A stretch of 64,000 bases of DNA from Pantoea sp. BAV 3049. GTDB lineage: Bacteria; Pseudomonadota; Gammaproteobacteria; Enterobacterales; Enterobacteriaceae. Positions within the stretch are counted from its first letter, which is position 1. The number at the start of each line of letters is the position of its first letter. The translations under genes and the position numbers were made by a program. The notes under the pieces are model-generated. The model did not search any database. It saw only the letters and a list, made by a program, of their open reading frames with translations, and was not told the origin of the DNA. Of this stretch, positions 1-9,561 are shown one piece after another. The stretch is taken from NCBI RefSeq assembly GCF_009765445.1, contig NZ_WHOY01000031.1:142978-206977 (forward strand), given 5' to 3'.

Positions 1-90
1 GGCGTTGTCGGTTCCGGTGTTGTTGGTTCCGGCGTTGTTGGTTCCGGTGTTGTCGGTTCCGGTGTTGTCGGTTCCGGTGTTGTCGGTTCA
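1..90 (-). repeat. 15-bp tandem repeat encoding PEPTT units in vgrG tail
   Basis: Six 15-bp units occupy positions 1-90, with consensus ggtgttgtcggttcc on the plus strand and a few silent differences. They run on beyond the window. On the minus strand, in the vgrG frame, each unit reads Pro-Glu-Pro-Thr-Thr. Because the unit is a multiple of three, changes in copy number would keep the frame and only change the tail length. Confidence 0.9.
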
Positions 91-2255
91 ATAGTCGGTG
101 TTGGTAATGGCTCCAATGGCAATGTCACGCCTACAAAGCCAAACGCTGACAGCCCCGGCAGACCAGGGATTGCAGCCGCACCACCACCACCACCACCGCC
201 GCCACCGCCGCCGTTGCAGCAGTCACCAGGGTTCAAATCAACCTGGCCGCCCTGCAGAACGATATGGTTAGCCACCAGTTTGATTTTGGGGGCGGTGATA
301 CACATCTCTCCACCGGCCGTCATCACAAACGGTCCACCTACAGTCATGGTATGAGGCCCGCCAATGGCATTAGTGTGTGGTCCGCCAACCGCAAGGTTAT
401 AGGCTCCGCCGACGTTCTCAGCCATCGCGCCACCTACCGCCAGGGTATAAGCTCCCCCGACGTTGGTCGCAAACGCCCCGCCAACGTTTATCCCTTTCGC
501 AAGGGCAACGTTATCAGACTGCGATCCACCCACCTGAATACCCAAGCCCAATCCCACAACCAGAGCACTGTTACCGATGATATTCGTCTTTTCATCTGCA
601 CCGACAAAAGTCGTACTGGACGCGCCGATTGTGGTGGTCGAATTTAAACCAATGACCTGATCTTCATTACGTTTGGTCAGGCGCGACATATCACGTTCAG
701 CCTGCTCCCAGTAATATTCCTGGCCTGGCTTATCCTCGAACTGGATGCCGTTAAAGTTGGTCCGTCCGCCGCCTACTGTGCGGCTGATCAGCCCACTTTG
801 AGTGGCGTTCTCAGGCAGATCCCACGGCGGCATGGTTACGTTGTTGTAGAGGGTTCCCAACACCAGCGGACGATCGGGATCGCCATTGATAAAATCAACA
901 ATGACCTCATGGCCCACGCGAGGAATGCAGATACCACCAAATTGGTTCCCTGCCCACGCCTGACTGACGCGGATCCAGCAGGAGTCCGTCTCACGGTTTT
1001 GACCATAGCGATCCCACAGGAAGCGGACTTTGATTCGGCCATAAGTATCGGTCCAGATATCTTCACCTGGCGGCCCTACCACCACAGCCGTTTGCGGGCC
1101 GCTGGTTTTAGGACGGATAGCCAGCTGCGGATGACGGTAAATCTTGGTTGTCGGCTGCACCGTGAATTCACAGTGATAGCTGAACTCACCCGACCCGGTC
1201 AGCTGGCTAATATCGATAATTTCCAGACGGCTGGAGATCACCATGTATTCGCGATTGGCTTTCTCCAGCGGGCAACCCTGCAGCTCGAAATCGATGCCGC
1301 AGGCGATACCTCTCAGCTCACCCGCCCCTATGGCACGGGAACCCAGCGCGCCACGCTCTTCACTGCGGATTTTGGCCAACTGCTCACCGATATCCGGCTG
1401 ATCGTAATCGCCCGGCCAGTGATACACCTCCATCTCATTGAAGCTGGTTTTACGCGGCTTGCTGTCAATCGCCGAGATATCAGCACGCGATTTGGTAAAA
1501 TCGTAGTCGTTGGTATACCACTTACCGGAAGTAATGGTTTCCTGGAACTCAAAGCGACTGATGTATTCCTGATCGGCTTTTGGCGTATCCGGCATGTACT
1601 GGATAACGTGGTAAGCCTCACTTTCAGACTGCTTGTGCGCACCAACATGATCGACCAGCACCAGCTTATGCTTCTGTTCAGCATGCTCGTAGAACCAGTA
1701 AATTCCCCACTCCTCCATCAGACGCTCGATGAAGTTAAAGTCTGTCTCGCCGTACTGCACCTGGAAATCCAGTTGGGGATAGGTGGCCGTCAGTCGTTTC
1801 TCAACCGGGAAGTTGTACTCTGACAACACCTCTTCAATAATTTCCACCACCGTCTTCTGTTGGAAAATTTTGAAGTCTGATGTTAAATCAGTCAGATACA
1901 GCCATGGCCTCAGGATAATTTCAAAAATTGCCTGATTCGCATCCCGTCCCAGGAAACGTGCCCGTTGTACCAGACCAGAGATTTCACGGGTTCCCTGCCC
2001 GAGACCTAACAGGTCATCAAGCCCGTTACCGTCGAGTTCCATTGAAACGGTCATCTCTTTGCCGATCAGCGCCTTAATGTCGATATTCGACGCTGACTGC
2101 CAGGGGATCAACGGATTCGCCGGCGTTTTAACGGTCAGGGTATAGGTATATAAGGTTGAGAATGCCTCTTCACCTTCGAGTTTTGTTAAAACTAAAGCTG
2201 GCTCGCCCAGCAAAAGAGGCATTGCCGAACTGCTTAAAGTAATAGTTCTTGACAT
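1..2255 (-). CDS. vgrG: VgrG (TssI) T6SS spike, C-terminus cut by window edge
   Basis: The frame is open from the ATG at 2255 to the left edge, about 751 codons, with no stop seen. It is the trimeric spike that tips the Hcp tube and carries effectors. The N-terminal gp27/gp5-like part is followed by an OB-fold region with the family's typical segments (WIRVSQ, GDPDRP, then GTLYNN), a beta-helix region of NVGGAY/AVGG-type repeats, and the block ITAPKIKLVA typical of the DUF2345 end. After this comes an unusual tail: DCCN, eleven glycines (codons at 180-212), a hydrophobic linker and repeating PEPTT units that continue out of the window. The tail may be a flexible linker to a C-terminal effector or adaptor domain outside the window. 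Its start lies 25 bases after the preceding unknown gene. Confidence 0.93.
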   Translation of the reverse strand, partial: MSRTITLSSSAMPLLLGEPALVLTKLEGEEAFSTLYTYTLTVKTPANPLIPWQSASNIDIKALIGKEMTVSMELDGNGLDDLLGLGQGTREISGLVQRARFLGRDANQAIFEIILRPWLYLTDLTSDFKIFQQKTVVEIIEEVLSEYNFPVEKRLTATYPQLDFQVQYGETDFNFIERLMEEWGIYWFYEHAEQKHKLVLVDHVGAHKQSESEAYHVIQYMPDTPKADQEYISRFEFQETITSGKWYTNDYDFTKSRADISAIDSKPRKTSFNEMEVYHWPGDYDQPDIGEQLAKIRSEERGALGSRAIGAGELRGIACGIDFELQGCPLEKANREYMVISSRLEIIDISQLTGSGEFSYHCEFTVQPTTKIYRHPQLAIRPKTSGPQTAVVVGPPGEDIWTDTYGRIKVRFLWDRYGQNRETDSCWIRVSQAWAGNQFGGICIPRVGHEVIVDFINGDPDRPLVLGTLYNNVTMPPWDLPENATQSGLISRTVGGGRTNFNGIQFEDKPGQEYYWEQAERDMSRLTKRNEDQVIGLNSTTTIGASSTTFVGADEKTNIIGNSALVVGLGLGIQVGGSQSDNVALAKGINVGGAFATNVGGAYTLAVGGAMAENVGGAYNLAVGGPHTNAIGGPHTMTVGGPFVMTAGGEMCITAPKIKLVANHIVLQGGQVDLNPGDCCNGGGGGGGGGGGAAAIPGLPGLSAFGFVGVTLPLEPLPTPTIEPTTPEPTTPEPTTPEPTTPEPTTPEPTT

Positions 2256-2280
2256 ATCAATACCTGGTAATTAATTAAAG

Positions 2281-2976
2281 TTATGAGTGACAGACAAATT
2301 CTGTTTGCCTCCCTGCCTGAAGTGAGATTTTTTGTGAGTCGATTATTTTTCCATACCTGGTTTGCCTCCAAAGCCATACATTCCCTTCCGTTTGAATACA
2401 GCCTGGCCAACCCTTCCATGGCATGATTTCAATCCCATTATCGCTATTTATTTTCTCTTCACTTTCACTCAATTCAGAAAGCAGTAACTCCGACCGGTTT
2501 CTGAATTTATATTGCTCATTAATTGCCAGTGATTCCCAAAAAGGCGAATATGAGCGCCGTAGCGACTTTATCCAGTCCTGCAGGGCAGCCCGGTCACTGA
2601 CCACACCATCCTGTCGCTGTATACCGATCAGCATCCTTGATAACCAAAAGGCCACATGGAACCTGGACTTTAAATTTTCACGGAGCCAGTGGTATGACAC
2701 CCGGCTGTAAAGTGCGAAAACAGGCTGAGTCTCAGAAGACTTAATGCCGGTAACAAAGGCGCCAAAATAATAATATTTTCTCTTTCCGAAACTGATCGGC
2801 ATAACAAAGCACCAGGGATGTGTATCGCTCAGATGCTGGCCCGCTAACGTGGCCTCCATCTGAGGAATAATCTCATCCAACAGAATATCTGTTATTTTTT
2901 GTTGTTTCTTTTGGGAAGAACTGAACTTTGTTCTTGTCGTTTCTCCCATTACAGATATCCAAACGTCCATGTTCAT
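2281..2976 (-). CDS. Unknown T6SS-linked protein between tssM and vgrG
   Basis: This protein has 231 residues and no signal peptide or membrane segment. It lies in the T6SS operon between tssM (26 bases upstream) and vgrG (25 bases downstream). The middle segment HPWCFVMPISFGK, followed by a Tyr-rich and aromatic stretch, and the late segment around TEGNVWLW faintly recall the layout of TagF/ImpM proteins. Those carry a W-F-V-P block and a late WW block and act as post-translational T6SS repressors. The resemblance is weak and I do not assign the name. The position suggests a T6SS accessory role such as TagF-like control or VgrG handling. The start could be the ATG at 2976 or the one at 2970. 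Confidence 0.6.
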   Translation of the reverse strand: MNMDVWISVMGETTRTKFSSSQKKQQKITDILLDEIIPQMEATLAGQHLSDTHPWCFVMPISFGKRKYYYFGAFVTGIKSSETQPVFALYSRVSYHWLRENLKSRFHVAFWLSRMLIGIQRQDGVVSDRAALQDWIKSLRRSYSPFWESLAINEQYKFRNRSELLLSELSESEEKINSDNGIEIMPWKGWPGCIQTEGNVWLWRQTRYGKIIDSQKISLQAGRQTEFVCHS

Positions 2977-3002
2977 CTTTCCTGATAATTAATACTGGCC
3001 GC

Positions 3003-6000
3003 TCAGAAATTTCCCGGACAGGAAAAATTCTTCAGCAGGTCAATAATCAATTCATCTTTATAAGTCAGCCCTGTGACCTCGACCTTAACCTGGCGTTTGT
3101 CCATATTAAAGATCAGCACTGGCTGCCCTGAGTCAGATGTTTCAATATCTTCCACCGTATCCAGCCATCTCATCAGCGCCCACGGCCCGGTTTTGGTCAT
3201 TCCATTGTCTTTCAGCGTCACACGAGGCTTGGTGCTCATATTCACCACCGACTCAGAACGGCTGCCAGGCCATGCGAACGATTTCGGCATCACCGGACCA
3301 TGAGAATAAGTCATGGTGCTGCCATCAAAGTTCAGCGTCAGCTGGGTAATGGAAGGGGACATGTAAGGGACTGCTGCCGTATAGTTCAGGCCCAGCTTGC
3401 TGCCGCCATTCTGGAAGAAGGCTTTGCGAATAAGCTGTGCCTGTTCAAAGACATCCAGCGCCTCAGAATCCTGCGTATCGACGTCACCTTTGTAGCGCCA
3501 TGGCCGGGTTGAAGTATCCACTTTATCAGCCAGATTTTTCTTGAAGTAATCGTCAACCACGCCGCCTGCCGCAAAGAATTGCTCAAAATCACGCAGGCTC
3601 ACTTCTTCCGGCACATCGGCAAAGGGATAGCGTCCCTGCAGCGTGTTACGACAAACTTCACCTAAACTGGCGGCGATTGTTTTGTTGGTGTTGCTGACAA
3701 CCTGATGATTCACACGCTTATAAGCGCCATTCAGCAAGGGAGCGATAATGTATTTGAACGGATCTGGCCACACTGCAGATTCTGCACTCAGCCTCTGACC
3801 GGCATCAGAAACGGTAGGCAGGTTGCCATTCCTGATAGCACTGTCGGAAATCACCAGCTGCGTATACTGATCGTTCAGTACGCTCATGATGGTGCTCAGC
3901 TTGGTGCCTGAAGCCAGCCCGCCATTAGCAGTGCTCCCGCCAACGAATTCACGAAGCGGCGCGAAGTAGTTATCCACTCCCTGACGCAGAATGTTCTTTT
4001 CGTGGGCTGCTAACGCCAGGTTGAGTTTTGAGGCCGCATCAAGGAGCTGGGTATTGTTCACGCCCATTCCCATGCTGCCCTGCCCTTTGAGCAGGCTGGC
4101 AGGCTGATCCGCCGCCAGCGTGGTCTCTTTTACCGCCTGCTTCGCCAGATTGATCAGCGGAGAGTTAGTGGAGACCAGGGTACGCATCATATAAATATCA
4201 AACGACAGGCCCATGCTGTTGTTATCCAACCCATCAGACTTCAGGCGGATATTCTGCAGGAAGGTCTGCCACTGCCGGGTATACTCTTTGAGATAAAGCC
4301 GGGTCAGGGCATCTTTAGTCGGGTCAATTATCCCGGCAGTATGGTCCACTTTCAGCGATTTTAAAGACGCAAGAGGCTCAGGATTTCCCATTACCCAGCG
4401 ATCTTCCTGGTCAAGCCCCCGTAAAATACCGTTGAGTTTTTTTTTAAAAACCTGATGATAACCGTCGTAAGTGAACAGGCCAGGAACCCCCTTTTCTGCC
4501 ATATCCGAATTCACTACGGTAAACACCTGGCCGGCTTCTTCATTGGTCATTTTACTCAGCGTCAGGTTTTCTGGCGCATCTGCCTCCATCGCGGCCTTCA
4601 CGCGGTCATACAAACGCGCGCTGAGCGGATTGCGGTTCAGCATATCCCGGGCTTCTTTGATCAAATCCTTGTCCATCGGCTGACCATACTGGCGCCAGTC
4701 CTCATGGCTGAAGAGTTTATTAAGATGAGCCATAAACAGGCTTCTCTCTTCATACGGCAGAATTTTCCCTGAGTTGTCCCAGGCTTTGGTGATTTCGGCA
4801 ACCAGGTAATCCTGGTTATACACGCCTTCGCCAGAAAGCATCAGGTACAGCTTCAACGTGTTATAAATGTCCGTCGTATCGCTGTTGAATACGGCGTTTT
4901 GCAGCGCATCATGGGCCTGGCTTTCAATCATCGGGAACAGCAGTCTTCTGAGGAAGAAGTGGTACAAGCCGTCAGAATCCCGATCCAGATCTTTCCCGAC
5001 ATAAAGCCCATACCGGTACTCCATATCCGGGTTCTGCACATTAAGTCCACCAAATTCCGGCAGGAACTGCGCCAGATTCAGTAAGGTCGGCACCATTTTC
5101 TCGTTGGTGGTTTTCACGAAAGTTTTCACTTCGCCTTCCAGCCTGGCCACTTTAACTGCCGTCGCTTCAAGATAGGCGCCATTATTGTGGTAGCTGTGAT
5201 ACAGCCCGCTGAGCAGCAGTACGCCCGCCACCACACATAAACAGTGCCCGAAGAAATTCTGGAAGCGATATTTTGACTCCACCCGGAGGTTGTGACGCAC
5301 CAGGTCCGCATCTTTAATAATGATTTCGGAGAACAGCTGGCGAAGAAAATACTGGCGGCCGTAAGAGACATCCTTAACCAGGAAGTCAGCGTCTTCCTGC
5401 AGCGAAGCCGAATAAGCCAGAGCATCCGGGCTGCGGTTGCTTATAAAGTTGCGCCATTTCTGCATCAGCGTGCTGTTGTTCACCATCACGCTGTTTTCTG
5501 GCTGGTTACTGCTGCTGAAATAGACGCCGCGCAGAGAGGTGTAGCTTTGAGTCTCGTCGTAACGCGAAGCAAAGAACACGTTCTGCAGAATATCCGTGAC
5601 GCTCTGCGTCAGCATTCTGAAGTCCTGCGGCAGGGCGTACATTTTCTTTCTGTCAGCGTTGTCGTACTCTTCCTGCTGACGCATGGTCATGTTTCTCTCA
5701 ATGCGATTTTCCAGCAAAGAGAGTTCAGATTCGACCAGCGTGCGCAGTTCAGTCACGGCGGTTTTCATCTCATCGCCATACGGGAAGGTGACGCCCCAAA
5801 TCTGCTCACGTTCCTGCTCGGTCAGGATACGGAAATACTCCGCAAAGCCGGTCAGCTGATCCAGCTTGGTTACCAGCACATAGACCGGGAAACGGACGCC
5901 CAGTACCTTGCGCGTGTCATCCAGGCGCGAACGAATTTTGGCTGACAGATCGTAAAGCTCAGTTTTACTGCGCCCCATCACATCAGAGACAGAAACGGTC

Positions 6001-6830
6001 ACGATGATGCCGTTCAGGGCCTTAACCGGGCGATATTTTTTGATCGCTTTTAAGATCCCATTCCACTCAGGCATGCTGCTGTGTGCTTCATCAACATACT
6101 TTCCGGCGGTATCAATAAATAACGCTTCATTAGCAAACCAGCACTCACAGTTCGCTGTTGGCGGGCTCTCTTTACAGACCCGGTTCAGCTGTTCTGGCAG
6201 AGGGAAGTTTTGGCCTGAAGATAAAATGGCCGAGGTTTTTCCAGCCCCTTCTGTGCCCAGCACCATATACCAGGGAAGATCGTTAAGGGATTTCGAAGGC
6301 AGGAAAAAACGCTGGAACCATGAAACGTTTTTGCGGATTTTTTTGATGTAACTGACCGCATCACGGATCACCGCATTAATTTCGGTCACCTGAGTATCGA
6401 CTTTGACTTCTTTACTGCTGAAAAGGGTATCCAGTAATTTCGGATTATTTTTCAACGCCAGCAGTAATTTCCAGGCACCGTACACCAGCGCCAGGAAAAG
6501 GATCACGCCAATGACGATAAATCTGGCCGACATCTCTGCCAGTGGGTAACCATCGCCGATGAACACATAGGGGCCAATAACCCAGACGATCACGCAAGCG
6601 GTGGCAACGGTGATCAGGAAGAACGGGGTGTTGAACCACAGACCGATCAGGCAGAGCAGCGCCAGCACAATAAAGATCACGCGGGCTTCGGTGCTTTCAA
6701 GTGGGCGTGTCTCACCGAATCCCAGGAACGGCCCCAGGAACCAGATTGCCGCAATCAGCAACGCGAAGAAGGCGATGACCATCATGACCTTTGTAACGCG
6801 CAACGAGAAAATTCTATTTAAATAAAACAT
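3003..6830 (-). CDS. tssM: TssM (IcmF), T6SS inner-membrane ATPase-like scaffold
   Basis: This 1275-residue protein has the normal TssM length. Two N-terminal membrane hairpins (about residues 14-34 and 50-85) and another helix near 103-125 are followed by a cytoplasmic P-loop GTEGAGKTS at residues 192-200. A third membrane segment lies near residue 535 (FGHCLCVVAGVLLLSG), followed by a long periplasmic part. It forms the TssJLM trans-envelope complex with the adjacent tssJ and tssL products. Only 11 bases separate it from tssL. The coding strand contains a T5A9 tract at about 4437-4450 (codons for VFKKKL), a possible slippage site. Confidence 0.96.
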   Translation of the reverse strand: MFYLNRIFSLRVTKVMMVIAFFALLIAAIWFLGPFLGFGETRPLESTEARVIFIVLALLCLIGLWFNTPFFLITVATACVIVWVIGPYVFIGDGYPLAEMSARFIVIGVILFLALVYGAWKLLLALKNNPKLLDTLFSSKEVKVDTQVTEINAVIRDAVSYIKKIRKNVSWFQRFFLPSKSLNDLPWYMVLGTEGAGKTSAILSSGQNFPLPEQLNRVCKESPPTANCECWFANEALFIDTAGKYVDEAHSSMPEWNGILKAIKKYRPVKALNGIIVTVSVSDVMGRSKTELYDLSAKIRSRLDDTRKVLGVRFPVYVLVTKLDQLTGFAEYFRILTEQEREQIWGVTFPYGDEMKTAVTELRTLVESELSLLENRIERNMTMRQQEEYDNADRKKMYALPQDFRMLTQSVTDILQNVFFASRYDETQSYTSLRGVYFSSSNQPENSVMVNNSTLMQKWRNFISNRSPDALAYSASLQEDADFLVKDVSYGRQYFLRQLFSEIIIKDADLVRHNLRVESKYRFQNFFGHCLCVVAGVLLLSGLYHSYHNNGAYLEATAVKVARLEGEVKTFVKTTNEKMVPTLLNLAQFLPEFGGLNVQNPDMEYRYGLYVGKDLDRDSDGLYHFFLRRLLFPMIESQAHDALQNAVFNSDTTDIYNTLKLYLMLSGEGVYNQDYLVAEITKAWDNSGKILPYEERSLFMAHLNKLFSHEDWRQYGQPMDKDLIKEARDMLNRNPLSARLYDRVKAAMEADAPENLTLSKMTNEEAGQVFTVVNSDMAEKGVPGLFTYDGYHQVFKKKLNGILRGLDQEDRWVMGNPEPLASLKSLKVDHTAGIIDPTKDALTRLYLKEYTRQWQTFLQNIRLKSDGLDNNSMGLSFDIYMMRTLVSTNSPLINLAKQAVKETTLAADQPASLLKGQGSMGMGVNNTQLLDAASKLNLALAAHEKNILRQGVDNYFAPLREFVGGSTANGGLASGTKLSTIMSVLNDQYTQLVISDSAIRNGNLPTVSDAGQRLSAESAVWPDPFKYIIAPLLNGAYKRVNHQVVSNTNKTIAASLGEVCRNTLQGRYPFADVPEEVSLRDFEQFFAAGGVVDDYFKKNLADKVDTSTRPWRYKGDVDTQDSEALDVFEQAQLIRKAFFQNGGSKLGLNYTAAVPYMSPSITQLTLNFDGSTMTYSHGPVMPKSFAWPGSRSESVVNMSTKPRVTLKDNGMTKTGPWALMRWLDTVEDIETSDSGQPVLIFNMDKRQVKVEVTGLTYKDELIIDLLKNFSCPGNF

Positions 6831-6841
6831 TAGTTAACTCA

Positions 6842-8212
6842 TCAATAAGTCACGAAAAATTCCACACGCCTGTTCTGCGCACGCCCTTGCTTGTCTTTAT
6901 TGCTGCTGACAGGCTGACTGTCTCCAGCGCCCTGTACGGTTATTTTTGCCGGATCAATTCCCTCGGCAATGAAATAACGGGCGACATCTGCAGCGCGTTT
7001 TTCTGACAGCACTTTGTTATTCGGGAACGCTTTCGTTTTAACGGGTGTGGAGTCGGTGTGGCCAACAATGATCACTTTGCCATTCACGCGGTGAACTTCT
7101 TTTGCCACGCGCTGAAGAATTGGCTCCATATCTGGGATAATTTTGTCCGATCCCGACAGGAAGATTGAATCGCCGCGGAAAACTACCTTGCTCTGAGCCT
7201 GAGTTTCATCAACGCTTACCAGCTGTTTTCTGATCTCTTCTTTCAGCAAGATGGCCAGGCGCAGGCGGGCAACAACCGGTGGTTTGCTCACGTTGAGACG
7301 CTGCATGGCATAAATGCGTTTTTGCAGGTCGAGTTCGTGGACCGAGAGCCAGTATTTGCACCAGATATAGGTGGAAGCCACCAGGATAGCAGCCAGCAGG
7401 CAAGTGACGCGCACCGGGATGATCAGGCGCTCTCGCTTCTTACTGCCCCGCACAACCAGCCCGTGAGGAGACAAGGCCGACGGCATTGAATCCCGGGTGC
7501 TCTGGATGATGGTCAGCAGACGCTGGCGGATTTTCGTCAGTTGACGATCGCCATCTTCAAGAATGCTGTAACGTCCTTCGAACCCCAGCCCCAGAATACG
7601 CAGCAGCACCTCAAGCACGTCAACGTATTCATGTGGGTTCATGGAGAGACGACCAATCAGCAGGAAGAATTTATTCCCGCCGTCGTTATCGCCCTCAAAA
7701 TGGTTCAGAAGGTTGCTTTGTGACCAGCCCGCCTGTAATCCCCATGGGGTGGTGTGTGCAGCCTCATCCAGTGCGGTACAGATGCAATAGCGCACGATGG
7801 CCATTTTCTTCCATGAGATTTCCACCTCATCACACACCACGCTGAACAGGTTGATTTCGTTTTTCAGGCTTCTTTTCAACACGTCAGCGTGCTCTGACGA
7901 CTGCATGCTGTCAGGCATATCGCTTAACGCACGCAGCAGAGGCTGAACGGCCTCCAGCAGGGGGTTATCAGCCGCTTTGACTTTTAATACACGCTGCTGA
8001 ACACCTTCACTTTTTAACGAGGCTTCATTTTTATTGCTACGCACGCCCATGGCGAAAGCATCAGTACTGTCGATCCCTGCGATACCAGGCACATCAAAAC
8101 CAGCCTGATCATCAAGCAAAAACTTACCCAGTGCCTGAGGCGTTAACGCTTCATCGGGCATTTGCGTCGAGTCCGGACTCTCCAGATCCCTTGGCTGGTC
8201 TAGTTCACTCAT
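6842..8212 (-). CDS. tssL: TssL (DotU) with C-terminal OmpA-type peptidoglycan-binding domain
   Basis: This protein has 456 residues from the ATG at 8212, which overlaps the tssK stop by one base (TAATG) and has a GGGGAG ribosome-binding site. An upstream in-frame start at 8230 lies inside tssK and is less likely. The cytoplasmic DotU domain covers about residues 80-260, a single membrane segment lies near 275-300 (VTCLLAAILVASTYIW), and an OmpA-like domain ends the protein (GHTDSTPV, then QGRAQNRRVEFF). This is the extended form of TssL that anchors the TssJLM complex to peptidoglycan. Confidence 0.96.
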   Translation of the reverse strand: MSELDQPRDLESPDSTQMPDEALTPQALGKFLLDDQAGFDVPGIAGIDSTDAFAMGVRSNKNEASLKSEGVQQRVLKVKAADNPLLEAVQPLLRALSDMPDSMQSSEHADVLKRSLKNEINLFSVVCDEVEISWKKMAIVRYCICTALDEAAHTTPWGLQAGWSQSNLLNHFEGDNDGGNKFFLLIGRLSMNPHEYVDVLEVLLRILGLGFEGRYSILEDGDRQLTKIRQRLLTIIQSTRDSMPSALSPHGLVVRGSKKRERLIIPVRVTCLLAAILVASTYIWCKYWLSVHELDLQKRIYAMQRLNVSKPPVVARLRLAILLKEEIRKQLVSVDETQAQSKVVFRGDSIFLSGSDKIIPDMEPILQRVAKEVHRVNGKVIIVGHTDSTPVKTKAFPNNKVLSEKRAADVARYFIAEGIDPAKITVQGAGDSQPVSSNKDKQGRAQNRRVEFFVTY

Positions 8213-9558
8213 TAATTTCTGACTCCCCACAGCTCCATTTTCAGTCCCGGGAAATCACCCGCGACATGAAGAGCCAGCGCACCCGTTCCGGCAATTTTTT
8301 CCCAGAAAGGCCCACTTTTGAGCAGGTCAAAATAGACATATCCCGAGTGATAAGGGATCTGCCGTGGTGGCACTGGCAATCCTTGTAAAACCAATCCAGG
8401 CAGATGCGAACGAACTAATTCATGCAGTTGTTGCGGTGCGCTGATCTTGGCCTGTGCCGAGAATTGCTGCTGCAGAACATCCATTGGTAACTGTGCGTTA
8501 ACCGCCAGCACCAGGTTCGAGAATGAGCGCAGTTCTCCTGGCAGTACCGAAGCAGACCAGACACCATTGCCTTTAGCATGCAGAACAATCATCTGACCGG
8601 CACGGATCAGGATCTGGTTCAGCAGATCGTGCAGTTCTTCAACCAGCGGACGAATTGACTGATAAAGCCTCGCATGGTCATAACCCGGCGCGCTTTTAGG
8701 GCGACGTGTTTTAGTGCGAATAAAAGTCGACAACTCGCCGGAAAACTTCGCCAGCTCCTGATACAACATAATAGGCGGCAGTTCCGGGATGTTTCTTAAG
8801 TGATCCAGTATCGGCTCATACTTATTGAAGATCTGCAGCAGCAGATAATCCACCACTTCCGCACTGCCACTGGCTTTACCATCGCTGTTGGAAAGACGTT
8901 CGGCCAGCATTTCCGCACGCATCTTCACCAGACCGTTGAGGTGAGTCAGCCACTCGGTCAGCAAATGGTTCGCGGCATAACCGGTCACCGGCGGAATGTG
9001 GTCTTCAACGTGCAGCAGGACGCTGCCGTCCGGCTGAATCGCTCTGACCCTGGTCAGCGGCAACCCAATCCAGGATTCAGTCATTTCGCTTTCTGCCACC
9101 AACTTCAGGCGCAGTTTCGCCAGCTGAACCGGTTTGGGTCCCTGACGGATGGAGTTGGTGTCGCTGAGATCCGTTTCAAAAGCAGAAAAACGAGCCAGCG
9201 AACCATAATCGTTAGGATCGAAGATGGTTTCGTCGCTGTTATCCAGACGCAACGGCACCGCCAGATAGATCATCTTACCGAGGTGATCGGGGGTGATGGT
9301 CAACGGTTCAGGCAACTCAGCATGGCCAGGAATATCAAACGGCGTGCCATCAGGTAATACTCCCCTGCCCGAACGCAGCACGAGTTTTCCGTAAGAGAGA
9401 GCTTCCAGATCGATATCATAGTGCGCGAACCCCCAGAAGAAGGGAGTAATAGTCGCGGCACGTTTATGTGCGTAATATTCTAAATAGCGTTCCTGCTGCT
9501 GAAAAAGCTGAGGGCGCAGAAAGAGACCCTCACTCCAGACGACTTTATTTGTTCTCAT
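8212..9558 (-). CDS. tssK: TssK, T6SS baseplate-membrane complex connector
   Basis: The 448-residue protein begins MRTNKVVWSEGLFLRPQLFQ, the signature opening of TssK/VasE/ImpJ proteins (W-EG-FL-PQ-FQ). TssK trimers join the baseplate (TssEFGK) to TssLM. It sits between tssJ (3 bases before it) and tssL (one-base overlap), so the genes are almost surely translated from one message. Length and composition are normal for the family. No TssE partner for this baseplate is present in the window. Confidence 0.96.
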   Translation of the reverse strand: MRTNKVVWSEGLFLRPQLFQQQERYLEYYAHKRAATITPFFWGFAHYDIDLEALSYGKLVLRSGRGVLPDGTPFDIPGHAELPEPLTITPDHLGKMIYLAVPLRLDNSDETIFDPNDYGSLARFSAFETDLSDTNSIRQGPKPVQLAKLRLKLVAESEMTESWIGLPLTRVRAIQPDGSVLLHVEDHIPPVTGYAANHLLTEWLTHLNGLVKMRAEMLAERLSNSDGKASGSAEVVDYLLLQIFNKYEPILDHLRNIPELPPIMLYQELAKFSGELSTFIRTKTRRPKSAPGYDHARLYQSIRPLVEELHDLLNQILIRAGQMIVLHAKGNGVWSASVLPGELRSFSNLVLAVNAQLPMDVLQQQFSAQAKISAPQQLHELVRSHLPGLVLQGLPVPPRQIPYHSGYVYFDLLKSGPFWEKIAGTGALALHVAGDFPGLKMELWGVRN

Positions 9559-9561
9559 CGG

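Noticed and set aside
798-1823. A 341-codon open frame on the plus strand
   Set aside because: It is antisense to the well-supported vgrG frame and shows no recognisable motifs; the open frame is a by-product of vgrG codon use.
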